DNA of 64,000 bases from Podocnemis expansa (taxonomy: Eukaryota; Chordata; Testudines; Podocnemididae), in contig ML681996.1 of NCBI GenBank assembly GCA_007922195.1, positions 21,960,998 to 22,024,997 on the forward strand. Direction: 5' to 3'. Each line of letters opens with the position of its first letter. Position 1 is the stretch's first letter. The notes under the pieces were generated by a model, which ran no database searches, was not told where the DNA came from, and saw nothing but the letters and a program-made list of their open reading frames with translations. This document shows positions 45,009 to 56,144 of this stretch, piece after piece. Made by a program: the position numbers and the translations under genes.

Positions 45009-46954
45009 CACATATTTCTACAAATACATGTTGCCAGATTTATAAAATGGGAAAAGATGATTTGGATCAAGAAAACTGTGACTAAAAACAAATAGTTGCT
45101 GTTTTCCCCTACTCATAAATTTGAGTAGCAATACCATGTTCAGTCACTGCCATGTCAGTGGTTTGTGGGCTCAGTCCAAGACTGAAAGTGACCTGAAGCA
45201 TGGGCCGCCAGTATTTTTCACCAAAGGGTGAATGGAAAGCGGTGTACTTTATTATTGTTGCTTATTAATTAAAATTTGAATCTGCTGAAGTTGTTGTGGA
45301 AAAAAAATCAATTTGGTAACACACTTCAGATTCAGACCCCCTACTAACTATGAAAGCAAGAAAAGGAAGCTGCCATTTCAAAGTGTTTTCCTTTCTTCAA
45401 AGCACCTAGAAAGGTTAAATAAGGCTTGCTAACTTTTAAGTTATTTTCTTAACTTTTAAAAGAGTTTCCTCTATTTTTATTTTGGTAGAATACCTCAAAA
45501 TGTCAATCTCTTTTAAATTTACTTGCTTCTTTCTGGAAATTAGGCAGTTATATAAAATTTCATGTTGACACTCCTCCCTTTACACATTTTGTTGTCTTTT
45601 CATTCTTCTTGCTGTTATTTAAGCTTTACTTGCTGTGACCAATGCTAAAAAAATAGCAACAGAATTGTCCAGCATATAAGTCTGTTCCTGTAATTTTCAC
45701 AGTGGCAAAATCAGCACTGAAGGCAAGACAAAAAAATTGCTTGCTTCTGAACTGCAGAGAGGAACCCTGAATTTTAAAAAATTTGAAATGTGGCACTACT
45801 TCCATTTTAAAATATACCTCAAAATTTCAAACTTGAATGTTTTTGTACCTGTCACAATTTATTTAAAATTATTTAGAGCTATATTACTTATCCATTTATA
45901 ATTTTTCTGCAAAGTGCCATGCACTTTATTAAGCAATATTTGTTGTGAGATTAAGTGCATCATATAGTTTTAAGGAAAACATATACAAAGTGGGCTTCTC
46001 TTGTCTCCATTTGATGTTTGTGCAAGGCCAGCTATCTGGCCTATGAAATGGCTGACTACAGTAGCCAGGCTAACTTACAGCAACTCTCAGTCTGCTCTAA
46101 GTTACATTTGGGGCTAAAATGGTCCCTAGCTGACATAGGATTTGGGAAGTGGAAACAAGACTTAGGACCAATTTTATCCTCTGCCTCAGCTGGACTCACA
46201 GTACCTGCAGCAAAGCTGGGCATTGATTACTGTATCTAGAAAGGAATTCTGAATGATTTTTAGTAAATTGTTATGTAAAGGGATAAGAATATGTCTTTTA
46301 GTGCCATGTGGTTATAGTGCCATGTAGATAAGCCGCCATTTTCCTGCAAAACATAATGGAAAACAAAAGTACATACATCTCTTCCTGCACCATGTTAAAT
46401 GGGTACCTTTTAGTTGCTATTTATATTTTTGGTAATTTCTTTACTATTGCAAAGTTTTTGATGTAACTGTTTCTTCTCACATAGATGTTCTTAGTCTCTT
46501 GGTGATTGTATCAGAACAAGCTGATACATATAGCAGAAGAAAAATTAGGCTGAATGTAGGACAGCTTCAGAGTTGGAGCTAGATTTATGCTCTTCATAAA
46601 CGATTCTTCTGAAACAAACTGAACTGGTTATGAAATATAAGACACCTAATTTAAAAAAGGTACCCCATCTTGTATAGAGTTATAAGAATTCAACTTTACA
46701 CCCCCCCCCAAAAAAACCCCTGTAAAATATGATGGCAACAATTTACCAAATAAAGAAGATAAAATTTACCATAGCCTGATACTCGCCATTAATCATTAGG
46801 AACTTACTCTGTAGACCACTAAAGTATTTTAAACCCTAAGTGTAAAAGAATGGCAAACTTTTCCAAAGTGTCAACTAAACATTTTTAGTTATGGAACTCT
46901 GGTTTGTGGAATTAGGATCACAACACTGTGCATCATCATCATCATCTTCTTCAT
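45009..46954. other. AT-rich non-coding, nothing firmly recognised
   Basis: No gene is supportable. Short homopolymer runs occur near 46705 (C and A), and a (CAT)n stretch near 46930 directly precedes a PLE. The 73-codon frame near 46018 has no recognisable domain. Confidence 0.45.
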
Positions 46955-48290
46955 CAAGGACCTAAAGTCCATTCTACTAGACAATCCGTCACTCTCTCAG
47001 ACCTCGGGTGGCACACCTCTCCTCGCTTACAGACTGCCTTCCCCCAGCCTTAAACAGATATTCAGCAGTAACTACAAACCTAACAGAAACATTAAATGTG
47101 GTACCTATCCCTGCAACAAACCCCATTGCCAACTTCGCCCACATATCTACACAAAAGACACCATCATAGGACCTAATCAAGCCAGCTACTCCATCAAGGG
47201 GCTCATTTACCTGCTCATCCACCATAATGATTTATGCCATCATGTGCTAGAAATGCACCCCCTCCACACATATGCTTTATACATTGGACAAATAGGACAG
47301 ACTGGGCAAAATAAAAAACGGATGCACATTTGACATCAGAAGTAACATTCAAAAAACAATAAGGGAACACTCCAATCTTCCTGATTACTCCATTAATGAT
47401 CTGTTAATAGCTATACTTAGGCAAATGGATAATAAATCAAGGCTCTTAAAACAGATGGCAGAATTGGTATTATGCAGATCTGATACCATCAATTCAGGGT
47501 TAAATAGGGACTACATGTTATTTTTTCCCCCATTACAATAGGTAATTTTACTTTCCTTTTTCCCCTACCTTCCTTCTGTATGTTGTTCTCCAGTGTTTGA
47601 ATCTAAAGAACTGCATTGATTTGCTGTAACAGTCTGTTCTTATCCTGTGGTTTACACTCCCCTATATTTATTTTCCTCTTATTCATCTTTACATCTCCAT
47701 CTTCAAGTGTCTGATAAAGTGGGATTTTCTCTAGTGAAAGCTCATGTGATAAATAAATTTGTTAGCCTTCCAAGTTATGTGTACACCTAAAAGCTTAGTT
47801 CGGACTTGGTTAGTCCAAACTAAGTAGTTTGAAAGTTAGTTCGAACTAAGCATGTTTTACAGTTCGAACTAACTTTTAGTTAAAAGTAGCTGTGCTTTTT
47901 TTAGTTCGATCTAATTTTTTAGTTCAAACTAACTTTTTATTTAGAACTAAAAAAGTGTGGTTAGTTCAAACTAAAAGCTAGTTCGAACTAAATAAATGTG
48001 CTTAGCTTGAACTAACCACTAGTTCTAACTTATTTAATTTGAACTAGCATGTCTACATTGTGCTAGTTTGAACTAAGTATGCAAATAAGTTCAAACTAAG
48101 CAATTAATTCAGACTAATAAACCTGAAAAAAGTAATTTTTTTTAGCTTGAATTAGGCAAAGCCTCATGTCGATAGTGTTCAAATTAATTTAAATAATTAA
48201 TTTGCTAGTGTAGACATAGACTAAAAGTGCCACAGGACTCCTTGCTTGCTTTGCCAAATAGACTAACACAACTACACTTTTGGAACCTGG
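46955..48290 (+). mobile_element. Penelope-like element 3' portion with GIY-YIG-type relic
   Basis: The plus strand encodes DLKSILLDNPSLSQ, then LKQIFSSN, GTYPCNKPHCQL, DTIIGPNQASYSIKG and LYIGQIGQTGQNKKRM. These are post-RT linker, cysteine-bearing and GIY-YIG-type endonuclease segments of a PLE, in that order. Stops follow at the position after RMHI. The 3' untranslated region (CTCCCCTATATTTATTTTCC, TCTGATAAAGTGGGATTTTC) leads to the tail ACAGGACTCCTTGC and GACTAACACAACTACACTTT. A family C MITE interrupts the tail at 47773-48222. The 5' side, including all catalytic RT motifs, is missing. Confidence 0.85.
47773..48222. mobile_element. Family C MITE (TTCGAACTAA-rich), about 450 bp
   Basis: The termini AGTTATGTGTACACCTA and CTAGTGTAGACATAGACT are imperfect inverted repeats. 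The body is built almost entirely from AGTTCGAACTAA-like units in both orientations, with AGTTTGAACTAA, AGTTCAAACTAA and similar variants. It sits inside a PLE tail: sequence on the left stops at GTTAGCCTTCC and resumes on the right at AAAAGTGCCACAGG. The exact 3-bp duplication is ambiguous. Confidence 0.75.
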
Positions 48291-48719
48291 CTGGAAATGT
48301 GTGCTCTGCCAAAGAGACCATGGTATGATTTAGCCTCCACTTCCCACCAGTCAAAGATACAGCTAATTGAGATGCTATCAGGAGTCTTTTGTTTTGTGTG
48401 CTATAGCTGAAATCATCTATTGTGGGAAAGCACTCCTGGCCAGCTTTAGCACTGAGGTTCACCCACTAAGAGCTGGCAGTCGCTGAGAGCTAAGCAGAAC
48501 TTCAGGAGACTGACTTGTAGCAGTTAGAGTAGAGAAGCAAGTGTTATCAGAAGGTGATGGTGTATAGTGAAACAGTTGGCAGGGTAGCCAAAATGTAGCA
48601 GCCAGCCACTTAGCAGAGTAGCAAAGTGTCCTTCCTCACAACCAGAACAGGGCGTGAACTCTGCAGCTGCACCTTTAGGCTCTGATTTGCTGTTGCAGTA
48701 TGACCTCATCCCATGTCTT
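48291..48719. other. Non-coding, nothing recognised
   Basis: Sequence between two PLE tails. It may be PLE-linked, but nothing is identifiable. Confidence 0.4.
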
Positions 48720-48895
48720 ACACTCCCCTGCATTAATTTTCATCCAATTCTGTAAGTTCTCCCTCTTCAAAGCGTCTGATGAAGTGGGATATTCTCCCGC
48801 AAAAGCTCATGCGATAAATAAATCTGTTAGTCTTTATCCGCTGCAAGACAACTTGCTTTTTTTTGCTTCACTAAACTAACACGGCTTCCCCTCTG
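48720..48895 (+). repeat. PLE 3' tail
   Basis: ACACTCCCCTGCATTAATTT, CAAAGCGTCTGATGAAGTGG, TCTCCCGCAAAAGCTCATGC, GATAAATAAATCTGTTAGTC and CTAACACGGCTTCCCCTCTG reproduce the PLE tail in forward order. Confidence 0.8.
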
Positions 48896-49399
48896 GAATT
48901 TAGTCTTTTGGTTTGCCCTGACTAGGGTACCTGTGAGTGGGGAACTGTGAAAGGAGGGATGAATTAAAGGAGCTTCCTGTTATGTGAGGCAAAAGAATCT
49001 GTCCAACATTGTCTGAGGTAGGTGTTTTGTTCATGAGATTTGTGTGAATCTTGCTTGTGGCATTTTCTCAATTAATGAGTTACTTTTCCCTTTTTATAAA
49101 CTCTCTTTTCTGCACTGAATACCTGTTCTTGTGAGAGGGGAAGCAGTGCCCCTAGAGGCACCCAAAAGATAGTATGTAATTATCCAGGCTACTGGGTGGG
49201 GGCTCAAGCCAGTTTTGTGTTGCATTATTGAAAGGAATCCATATTTAATTTGGCCTTTTTTTTTTTTGCTGCCAATTCTGATTTATAGAAGAGTTAGATT
49301 TATCTATATTATAAAATAATTTTGTGTCTTGGGGGAATCATCAACCAAGTAAGATTGTCTTCCTTAGATATAGTGCATGGAAGAATTTGAAACTGTATA
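48896..49399. other. Non-coding, nothing recognised
   Basis: No gene or repeat; a T-run lies near 49255-49268. Confidence 0.45.
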
Positions 49400-49960
49400 A
49401 GTTCCAAAGGGGTATCTGTGTTAATCTACTTCAGCAAAATAAACAAGGAGTCCTGTGCCACTTTTAAAGACTAACAAATTTATTTATTGCATGAGCTCTC
49501 ATGGGAGAAGATCCCACTTTGTCAGATGCTTGAAGATGGAGAAGTAGATGGAGAACTTATACTAATAGGAGGAAAATAAATACAGGGAAGTATAAGTCAC
49601 AGGATCAAGTCAGATTGTGGCAGAAAATCAAAGCAGTTGTTAAGATTCAAACACTGAGAAACAGCATATAGAGCAGGGGTCTCAAACTTGCAGCTTGAGG
49701 GCCACATGAGACCCCCTAAAGTTATTTCTTGTGGCCTGCAACAACACTATTGTTATCAATATTTCCAATATCATTGTATTGAAAAGGTTTCAGTGATGTG
49801 GCCCTTGGACTACTGTATTAGTCCTCATGCATGGTGCAGACCTTGGGTTAACGTACTAGTCCTCATGCAGCCTTCATGGTGATTTGAGTTTGAGACTCCT
49901 GATATAGAGGAAGGTGAGGCCAAATCACCTTACAGATCTCACCGTGGAACAGCAAAGTGT
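49400..49960 (-). mobile_element. PLE 3' portion, interrupted by a hAT element
   Basis: TTCCAAAGGGGTATCTGTGT, AACAAGGAGTCCTGTGCCAC, AAAGACTAACAAATTTATTT and AGATCCCACTTTGTCAGATG are the complement of the PLE tail. ATTCAAACACTGAGAAACAG continues into the 3' untranslated region, as at 20770, and resumes after the hAT as GAAGGTGAGGCCAAATCACC. Confidence 0.85.
49674..49901. mobile_element. hAT-like non-autonomous element, 228 bp
   Basis: It begins CAGGGGTCTCAAACTTGCAG and ends GAGTTTGAGACTCCTG. A perfect 8-bp target duplication, ATATAGAG, lies on both sides (49666-49673 and 49902-49909). Removing the element restores the PLE sequence seen uninterrupted near 20790. There is no coding sequence. 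Confidence 0.9.
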
Positions 49961-51689
49961 TCAACCTCCTCACACTGGACTTCTGCTATTCTTGCATCAC
50001 ATCTGGTCTCTCCTTTCCTTTTTTGCTTTCCCAACTTCCCCTTCCTGGGGGACAGGGGCGGGGGGTTTGTTATAACTCTTCTAGGTTCCAAAGCTGGTCA
50101 TCACTCCAGGTTCTTGTCAGTTTGCTCAGCTGACTCCCCTTCCTCTATAATTCTGCTCAGTAGCAAGGGGTAGCTTAGTAGGGCTGACAGCACTCTGCTA
50201 CAAGGAGGAGGATAAGCAAAGCTTTCTTTGCTGCCCTATGGCGCCTGGCATGGGGGGTACTTCCACCCTGTGGCTGCTATGCTGAGGTCCTGGGAGTGCT
50301 GCTGTTGCACGTCTTAGTGTGTTTGCCCTACTCCTGCTGTTGATTGCTCCATTGCCATAACTACGGTTGCCTTCTTCCCTGCCCTTCTTCAGGCCAAGCA
50401 CCAGGAGGTGTATAGCTGCCTTCTTCTCCTTCTCTAGCCTTACCCCTACAGCCCCACCTCAACACCCTGATTTTATGTTCCCCCATGTTTTTGTTGGTTT
50501 GTTTTCTTGAAGTTTGGTGGTTGTTTGCCCCACCTTACCTTCTTTAGTTTCCTGGTCAATTAATTGTCTGTGCCCCAAACCTGCTGTTAATTTGCTCCCT
50601 GTCCAGCCGGGGTGTACTGATGGGTAAGCCCAGGTTGGCTGGGGCCCAACTACTTTGCAGGATGGCCTACCCACCTAAATTTTGTTGTTGGGGCTTTGGT
50701 GCCAGGTCACTGTGGCCATGAGTGGGGCAGAGGCACCAGTCCCTTTGCCATGCTCCTGGCCACAGCTGCTGAGCCCCACTGGCACTGGTGCCTCTGTCCC
50801 ACTTGCAGCTACAGCCATGGCCATGGCAGAATAGTTCAAACCACTGTTGGGCACCTTGTCTCTCCTCCTCCCTTGAGGGGAAGGGAGCAGTTTCTGTTCA
50901 TGCAACTGAAGCTGCCTTGGGCTGGGCTCACCCTCCACTCTCTAGGTCCCAGCTGGAAATCAGGGCCTGGCTATGCCCCAGCTTCCCAGGCTTTTTCTGT
51001 TTGGTTCTGAGCTTCCCCAGCTGTTCCCTGTCTCCTCCCTGCTTCCCCTCCTGCACCTGCTTACCCACCTGGTTCCCTCTTTCATCCTTGTACCTCAGGC
51101 TCCTTTCCTCCACAACTTTTTTGTTGAGCCCCTAACATACTGCACTACCCTACTCTTCTTTAGCCTCCCACCCTCCTTGTGCAGGCACATCCACTTATTC
51201 CTTGGCCTCTTCTGAAGACCAGTGAATCTGTTCAGGGGTTTGTGCTTCGTGTCCCCTTCTGCTTCCCTCATTTTGACCCTGTGACTCTCATATCTGTTCC
51301 CGTTCTTTATTGTTTGTCCCCTGGAATTAGTTGATGCTGGGCTCAGTCACCATTCCCCATAGGATAGGAAAGGCACTTTTAGCTTGAAGCAATGAGTGGG
51401 CTTGTGCCATCCCATTCTCCCCCACATTTCTTATAGTTCCACCCTGCCACAGCTCAGATTCTTAAATTTTAACAGTGAAAAACTATACAGATTTAGAAAT
51501 TGATTCTAAGTGTGTATACATATTTTAGGAATATTGTTAGTTAGGTCTGAAATCTACTGAATTTCTCACCAAAGTTATTTTGGCAAGCTAGTGTAATTAA
51601 CACAATTGTGTATGTTGTGTGTATATAGTAATTTAATTTACCTGAACTGTACTATATACTATTATTCAACATTTACATTGTGGTTTAAT
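49961..51689. other. Non-coding, moderately GC-rich, nothing recognised
   Basis: Overlapping frames on both strands at 50670-51215 arise in C- and T-rich sequence. They have no recognisable domain or splice context. An unidentified retroelement is possible. Confidence 0.4.
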
Positions 51690-51800
51690 TTATAAGCCAC
51701 AGGTTCTAAGACCTCATTGTACCAGGTGCTATATAAAAATATACAAAAAGACAATTCCTGTCCCTCAGAGGGCTTACTATGTAAAAGGCAACGTGATAGA
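51690..51800 (+). repeat. Ancient amniote LINE/SINE fragment
   Basis: CATTGTACCAGGTGCTATAT, AAAAAGACAATTCCTGTCCC and TCAGAGGGCTTACTATGTAA follow the order of a widespread amniote interspersed repeat. I cannot fix the family. Confidence 0.5.
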
Positions 51801-52847
51801 TCTATGAGAGAAACAAGTAGGCTAAGATAGATGAATATGATGGCATAATAAATAAATATTCTTATCTGTCAATTTTACACACATCTGATCATCAGGTTGC
51901 AGTTTACTAATAGTTGATTTTACCCAGTTTTGAAATATTTAAACACTGCTTGCAATTTACAGTAAGTATGTGATAGGTAGCCAAAGATGCTATTGAAAAG
52001 ATATTAGTCATTATAACAAAAGTGACTGAAGATGTCACTTTATACATGATCAATCTTTATGATAATTATGTGGCTGAAACTTTATTTTTGTTTTGCTGTC
52101 ATTGAAATATATATAAAGTATTCCACTGAAAAATAACACATAGTTCAGGAAGGATTGTAAAACTACTTAAAATGATACTACTTGACCAAAACAATATTTT
52201 AAAAACTGAATTCAATGATGTTTTACAATAAAAATATGAATCCTCTGTTTAGTATTATTTAAAATAAACTCCAAATTGGATAATCATTATTGGTTATATA
52301 ATGATCTCCAAGGAAGATTTTGTATAAGTTAAACTAGGAACTTTCTGCTAAGTCCCTTAGGATTCATTTCACTTGAAAAGTATCTGGGCCTTTCTATTCT
52401 GTCGAAGGCCATAAGATGTGACAGATATTATCTCTCTGTCAGGTTGTCTGAAAAATAAATTCAATTAGTTTAGCTGACTACCAGGCAGTTCTAGTGGTGG
52501 CATTTCCTGAGTTGTTGGCAGCATAGTGAATAATACAGGTTCAGTGATAGTGATCAGACCTTATAATGAAATTTCAGTCCCCAAGAAGGTACACCATCCT
52601 AATATTATTTTTAAATTGTGAATGCAATTTAAGGCTCATGAACGATACACAAATATAAGGTTGGTGGTTTTATTTTGACTTTTTTGTGTTGGGGGGGTTG
52701 TTTGGTTGTTTTTTTGTTTTTGCAATTAGTATGTCTTGGTAAATTTAGCATGCAAAACTCATTTATTTATATAGGAAGTAATGATTTTGCTTCCAAGATG
52801 AAAACTACCTTGGGCTTGACTTTGTGTGTTCTACTTAATGTTTAATT
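51801..52847. other. AT-rich non-coding, nothing recognised
   Basis: Unique-looking sequence, with a G/T-rich run near 52690-52720. Confidence 0.45.
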
Positions 52848-53346
52848 CAGGGTCGTCCCTTGGAGGTGGCAAGAGGAGCAATCGCCCTGGTCCCTGCGGT
52901 TCCATAGGCCCCGCACTGTGCTGCCATGATCAAGACAGCACAGGGTCCATACCCCCAATGGCCATGCTGTCGCTTGCCCCCTCCCTGCTGCTTTTGGCAC
53001 AGAGAAAAGTCAGCGGGGAAGGGAGGGTGGCAGAATGTAGAGCCAGCCTCTGCTCTCGGCTGGCTTTTCCCCACCCGCTGGATGGGGAACAGCCAGCCCA
53101 GGGGAGGACTGGGCCAGCCCAGAAGCCAGGCTCCACTCTCTCGCCCATGCCCTGAGGGCAGGCAGGGCTGGCCCAGAGGCAGTGTGGCAGAGCAGAGTCC
53201 AGCCCCTAGTTTGGCCCACTCCACCCTTACGTACAGGGGAGGGGTGGCAATGCGAGACCAGCCCGCACCCCTCCAGCACAGGGGGTGGCAGGGCCCCGCG
53301 CAGGCAGATTGGCCCAGGGCCTCACACCCCCTTGGGGATGGCCCTG
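52848..53346. mobile_element. hAT-like non-autonomous element, 499 bp
   Basis: It begins CAGGGTCGTCCCTTGG and ends CCTTGGGGATGGCCCTG. GTTTAATT flanks both sides exactly (52840-52847 and 53347-53354). The GC-rich body includes GGCCCCGCAC and GGGCCTCACACC in inverted subterminal positions. Long frames on both strands (up to 181 codons) coincide exactly with the element and have no transposase motif. Confidence 0.88.
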
Positions 53347-53939
53347 GTTTAATTGGTCTTGTTTGATCAGTTAAACAGTCTGTGGCAGACATTCTCTAAT
53401 CAGGTCTTACAAAAGTTTTATTTTGATTGATGTTCTTCCTAAATTAGAAGCAGTATCTATCTGGCATCACATTTAAAATAGTTGAACTATATAAATTGTT
53501 AAATGTCACCTGTGTGTTTGTTGCAAAAGATAGGCATCAATTTTTATTTAAAAAAGTATGAGCTTACACCAATATTAGCTCCAGTAATGACTTTAGCATC
53601 TTTTAGGTTAATCAGCATTTCTCTTAATTTGTTCAGTAATAATAATCTATTTCTCTATTACAGTGTAGTAGTATTCAGTTTGTAAGCTCCCTGTACATTC
53701 ATAGATGACCATTCTATTTTTATTCTATTACTGGAGGTACTGACTCAGATGAATTTGTGAGCCAGATCATCAGACGATACATATCTCCACTGAAGTCAGT
53801 GGAGCTGGCCAAACAACACCATTACAAGAGAAACTAGTCTCCAGTGTTCACTTCCTTCTCAGATCACTCCGTTTCTTGTTCATATATTATAAGAGATCCA
53901 GCATGGTCACCAAAGGGCTGTTGCTGTACCCTTGCTCTA
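53347..53939. other. AT-rich non-coding
   Basis: No gene. CTCCACTGAAGTCAGTGGAG near 53790 is a short palindromic phrase typical of old amniote repeats. Confidence 0.45.
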
Positions 53940-54085
53940 AGCATGCACTGCTACACCCAAGTCTGACATCAAAAATAACATTTAAAAACCAATAAGGGAA
54001 CACTTCAATCTCCCTGCTCAGTCCACTGATGATTGTGAATAGCAGTGTTCAAACAAATGGATAACAAATTGTAGCCTCAAAGGGA
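53940..54085 (+). repeat. PLE coding-end fragment
   Basis: AAGTCTGACATCAAAAATAA, CATTTAAAAACCAATAAGGG, AACACTTCAATCTCCCTGCT and CAAACAAATGGATAACAAAT match in order the sequence at 47335-47445 just after the GIY-YIG-type segment. It is joined directly to a CR1. Confidence 0.75.
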
Positions 54086-55161
54086 AACTAAAGAACTGGC
54101 AAGAACCAGACCAAGCAGCTTCACATTAATCCCTGGAAGAGTCTTGGAGCAGGTCCTCAAAGAATCTATTCTGAAACAGTTGGAGGAAAATAGAGTGATC
54201 AGGAACTGACAGCATGGATTCACCAAGGGCAAATTATGCTTTATCAACCTGATTGCCTTCTATGATGAGATGCCTGGATATGTGGATACGGGAATAGCCG
54301 TTGAAGTGATATACCTTGACTTTAGCAAAACTTTTGATATGGTTTCCCAAAGCATTCTTGTCAGCAAATTAAGGAAGTATGGTTTGGATGAATGGGCCAT
54401 AAAAAACCTCATGAGGCTCAATAAGGAAAAGTGCAAAGTTTTGCACTTAGGATGGAAAAATCCCATGTACTGCTACAGGCAGGGGATTGATTGGCTAAGT
54501 AGCAGCTCTGTAAAGAAGGACCTGGGGTTATGGTGGATGGGAAGCTCTTGTTTCCAAAAAGGCCAGTGGCATATGGGGTTGCATTCGTAGGAGTGTTGCC
54601 ACCAGGTCAAGGGATGCAATTTTTCCTCTCTATTCAGAGCTGGTGAGGCCACATCTTGAGTACTGTGCCCAGTTTTGGGCTGGACAGTATAGAAAAGGTG
54701 TTGACAAATTAGAAAGAGTCCAGCAGAGGGCAATGAGAATGATTAGGGGGTTAGGGCACATAACTCATGAGGAGAGACTGAAGGAACAAGCCTTATTTAG
54801 TCTGCAGAAGAGAAGACTGAGGGGGGATTTGATAGCAACCTTCAACTACTTGAAAGGGTACTCCAAAGAAGAGGGAACTCGACTGTTCTCAGTAATAACA
54901 GAGGACAGAACAAGGTGCAATGGCTTGAAGGTGCAGCTGTGGCGGTTGAGGTTGGATATTAGGAAAAACTTCCACAGTAGGAGGGTACTGAAGCATTATA
55001 ATGTGTTACCTGGGGAGGTGGTGACATCTCCATCTTTGGCAACTTTTAAGGCCCAGTTAGACAAAACCCTGGCTGGGATGATTTAATGAGAGTGGTCCTG
55101 CTTTTAGCAGGCAGTTGGACTAAATAACCTCATGAGGTCCTTTCAAACCCCATGCTGCTAT
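54086..55161 (+). mobile_element. CR1 LINE with in-frame internal deletion of the RT
   Basis: The RT palm entry appears as VIYLDFSKTFDMVSQSILVS at 54309, followed by LRKYGLDEWAIKNL. It is then fused directly to RLNKEKCKVLHLGW, normally well downstream, so the segment with the catalytic aspartate pair is missing. The C-terminal part is well preserved in a frame at 54643-55086: RPHLEYCAQFWAGQYRKGVD, LERVQQRAMRMIRGL and RRLRGDLIATFNYLKGYS. The tail ends in TATGATTCTGAG after a family A MITE inserted at TAT. The copy is inactive. Confidence 0.88.
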
Positions 55162-56141
55162 GGGTGTGTTCGCACAGCATTCTTATTTTGAAAGAACGAG
55201 GTTGTTTTGAAATAAGAAACAGCATGGCCACACGACGTATGGCCATTTTGAAACAAGGAAACCTCTTGTTTTGAAATGGGAGCCGTACTTTTGAAATAGG
55301 TTAAACCCCATTTCCTATCAAAACAAGGTTGTTTCAAAACCAGTGGTTTCGAAACAACCCTGTGCGGACATGTTGTTTCGGAACAAAGTGTTCCAAAACA
55401 ACATTTGACCTTTCTCCCAGGGTGGAAGGGCTACCCGCTCAGCACCCTGGACAGGGAACCCTCAGTACCCTATCCAGGGTGCTGAGGGGTGTCCCCTGGC
55501 CAGCACAGGGGGACTGCAGGTACCCACGGGGTGAAGTGGAGCGGCACCTTACCCCACGGGTGTCTGCAGAGGACTGCAGGCAAGGGGGGAGAGCCGCGCA
55601 GCCGGGAGCTGCACCCCCCCGGGCTGCCCCCAAAGCACGCTGGGGGGTCCGGGGTGCCCAGCTCAGCCCGCTGCTGCAGGGGCCGGGGTGAGCAAGGCTC
55701 CAGGATTCCCTGGCGCCCTGCTCCTGCAGGGGGCGGGGGACCTCCGCAGGAGTGGGACGCCGGGGAATCCTGGGGCAGTGCTCACCCCGGCCCCTGCAGC
55801 GGCAGGCTGAGCCGGGCACCCCGGACCCCGCAGCGGGCTTTGGAGGGCAGCCCGGGCGGGGGGTGCAGCACCTGGCTGCGCGGCTCTCCCCCCTCGCCTG
55901 CAGTCCCCCTGCAGACACCCTCAGGGTGAGGGGCCGCTCCGCTTCACCCGGTGGGTGTCTGCAGTCCCCTCCTCAAGCGAAATAGCATGTCCACACTGTG
56001 GACATGCTATTTCGCTCCCTTATTTCTAAGACACCTTTATTGTCTTTGGAAATAAGGTGTTTCGATATAACCATTTATTTCAAAACAGCTTGTTTCGAAA
56101 CCTCTTGTTTCGAAACAAGCCCTCTGTGTGTGAACACAGCC
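55162..56141. mobile_element. Family A MITE, long copy (980 bp)
   Basis: It begins GGGTGTGTTCGCACAGC, ends TGTGTGTGAACACAGCC, and is flanked by TAT on both sides (55159-55161 and 56142-56144). Removing it restores a normal CR1 tail. The conserved palindrome is perfect here: 20-bp arms AGCGAAATAGCATGTCCACA around one C (55976-56016). The GC-rich core repeats GGGTGCTGAG and CTGCAGACACCC-type phrases as inverted repeats. Frames of up to 159 codons lack domains. Confidence 0.88.
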
Positions 56142-56144
56142 TAT

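Noticed and set aside
47773..48222. CRISPR-like array of short repeats
   Set aside because: Repeats alternate in orientation, lack equal unique spacers, and lie inside a vertebrate MITE.
52847..53392. 181-codon minus-strand and 146-codon plus-strand frames
   Set aside because: They match the limits of a hAT non-autonomous element with perfect 8-bp duplications and contain no transposase motif.
55329..55929. Several 120-159-codon frames on both strands
   Set aside because: They fall within a GC-rich MITE core and are low in sequence complexity.
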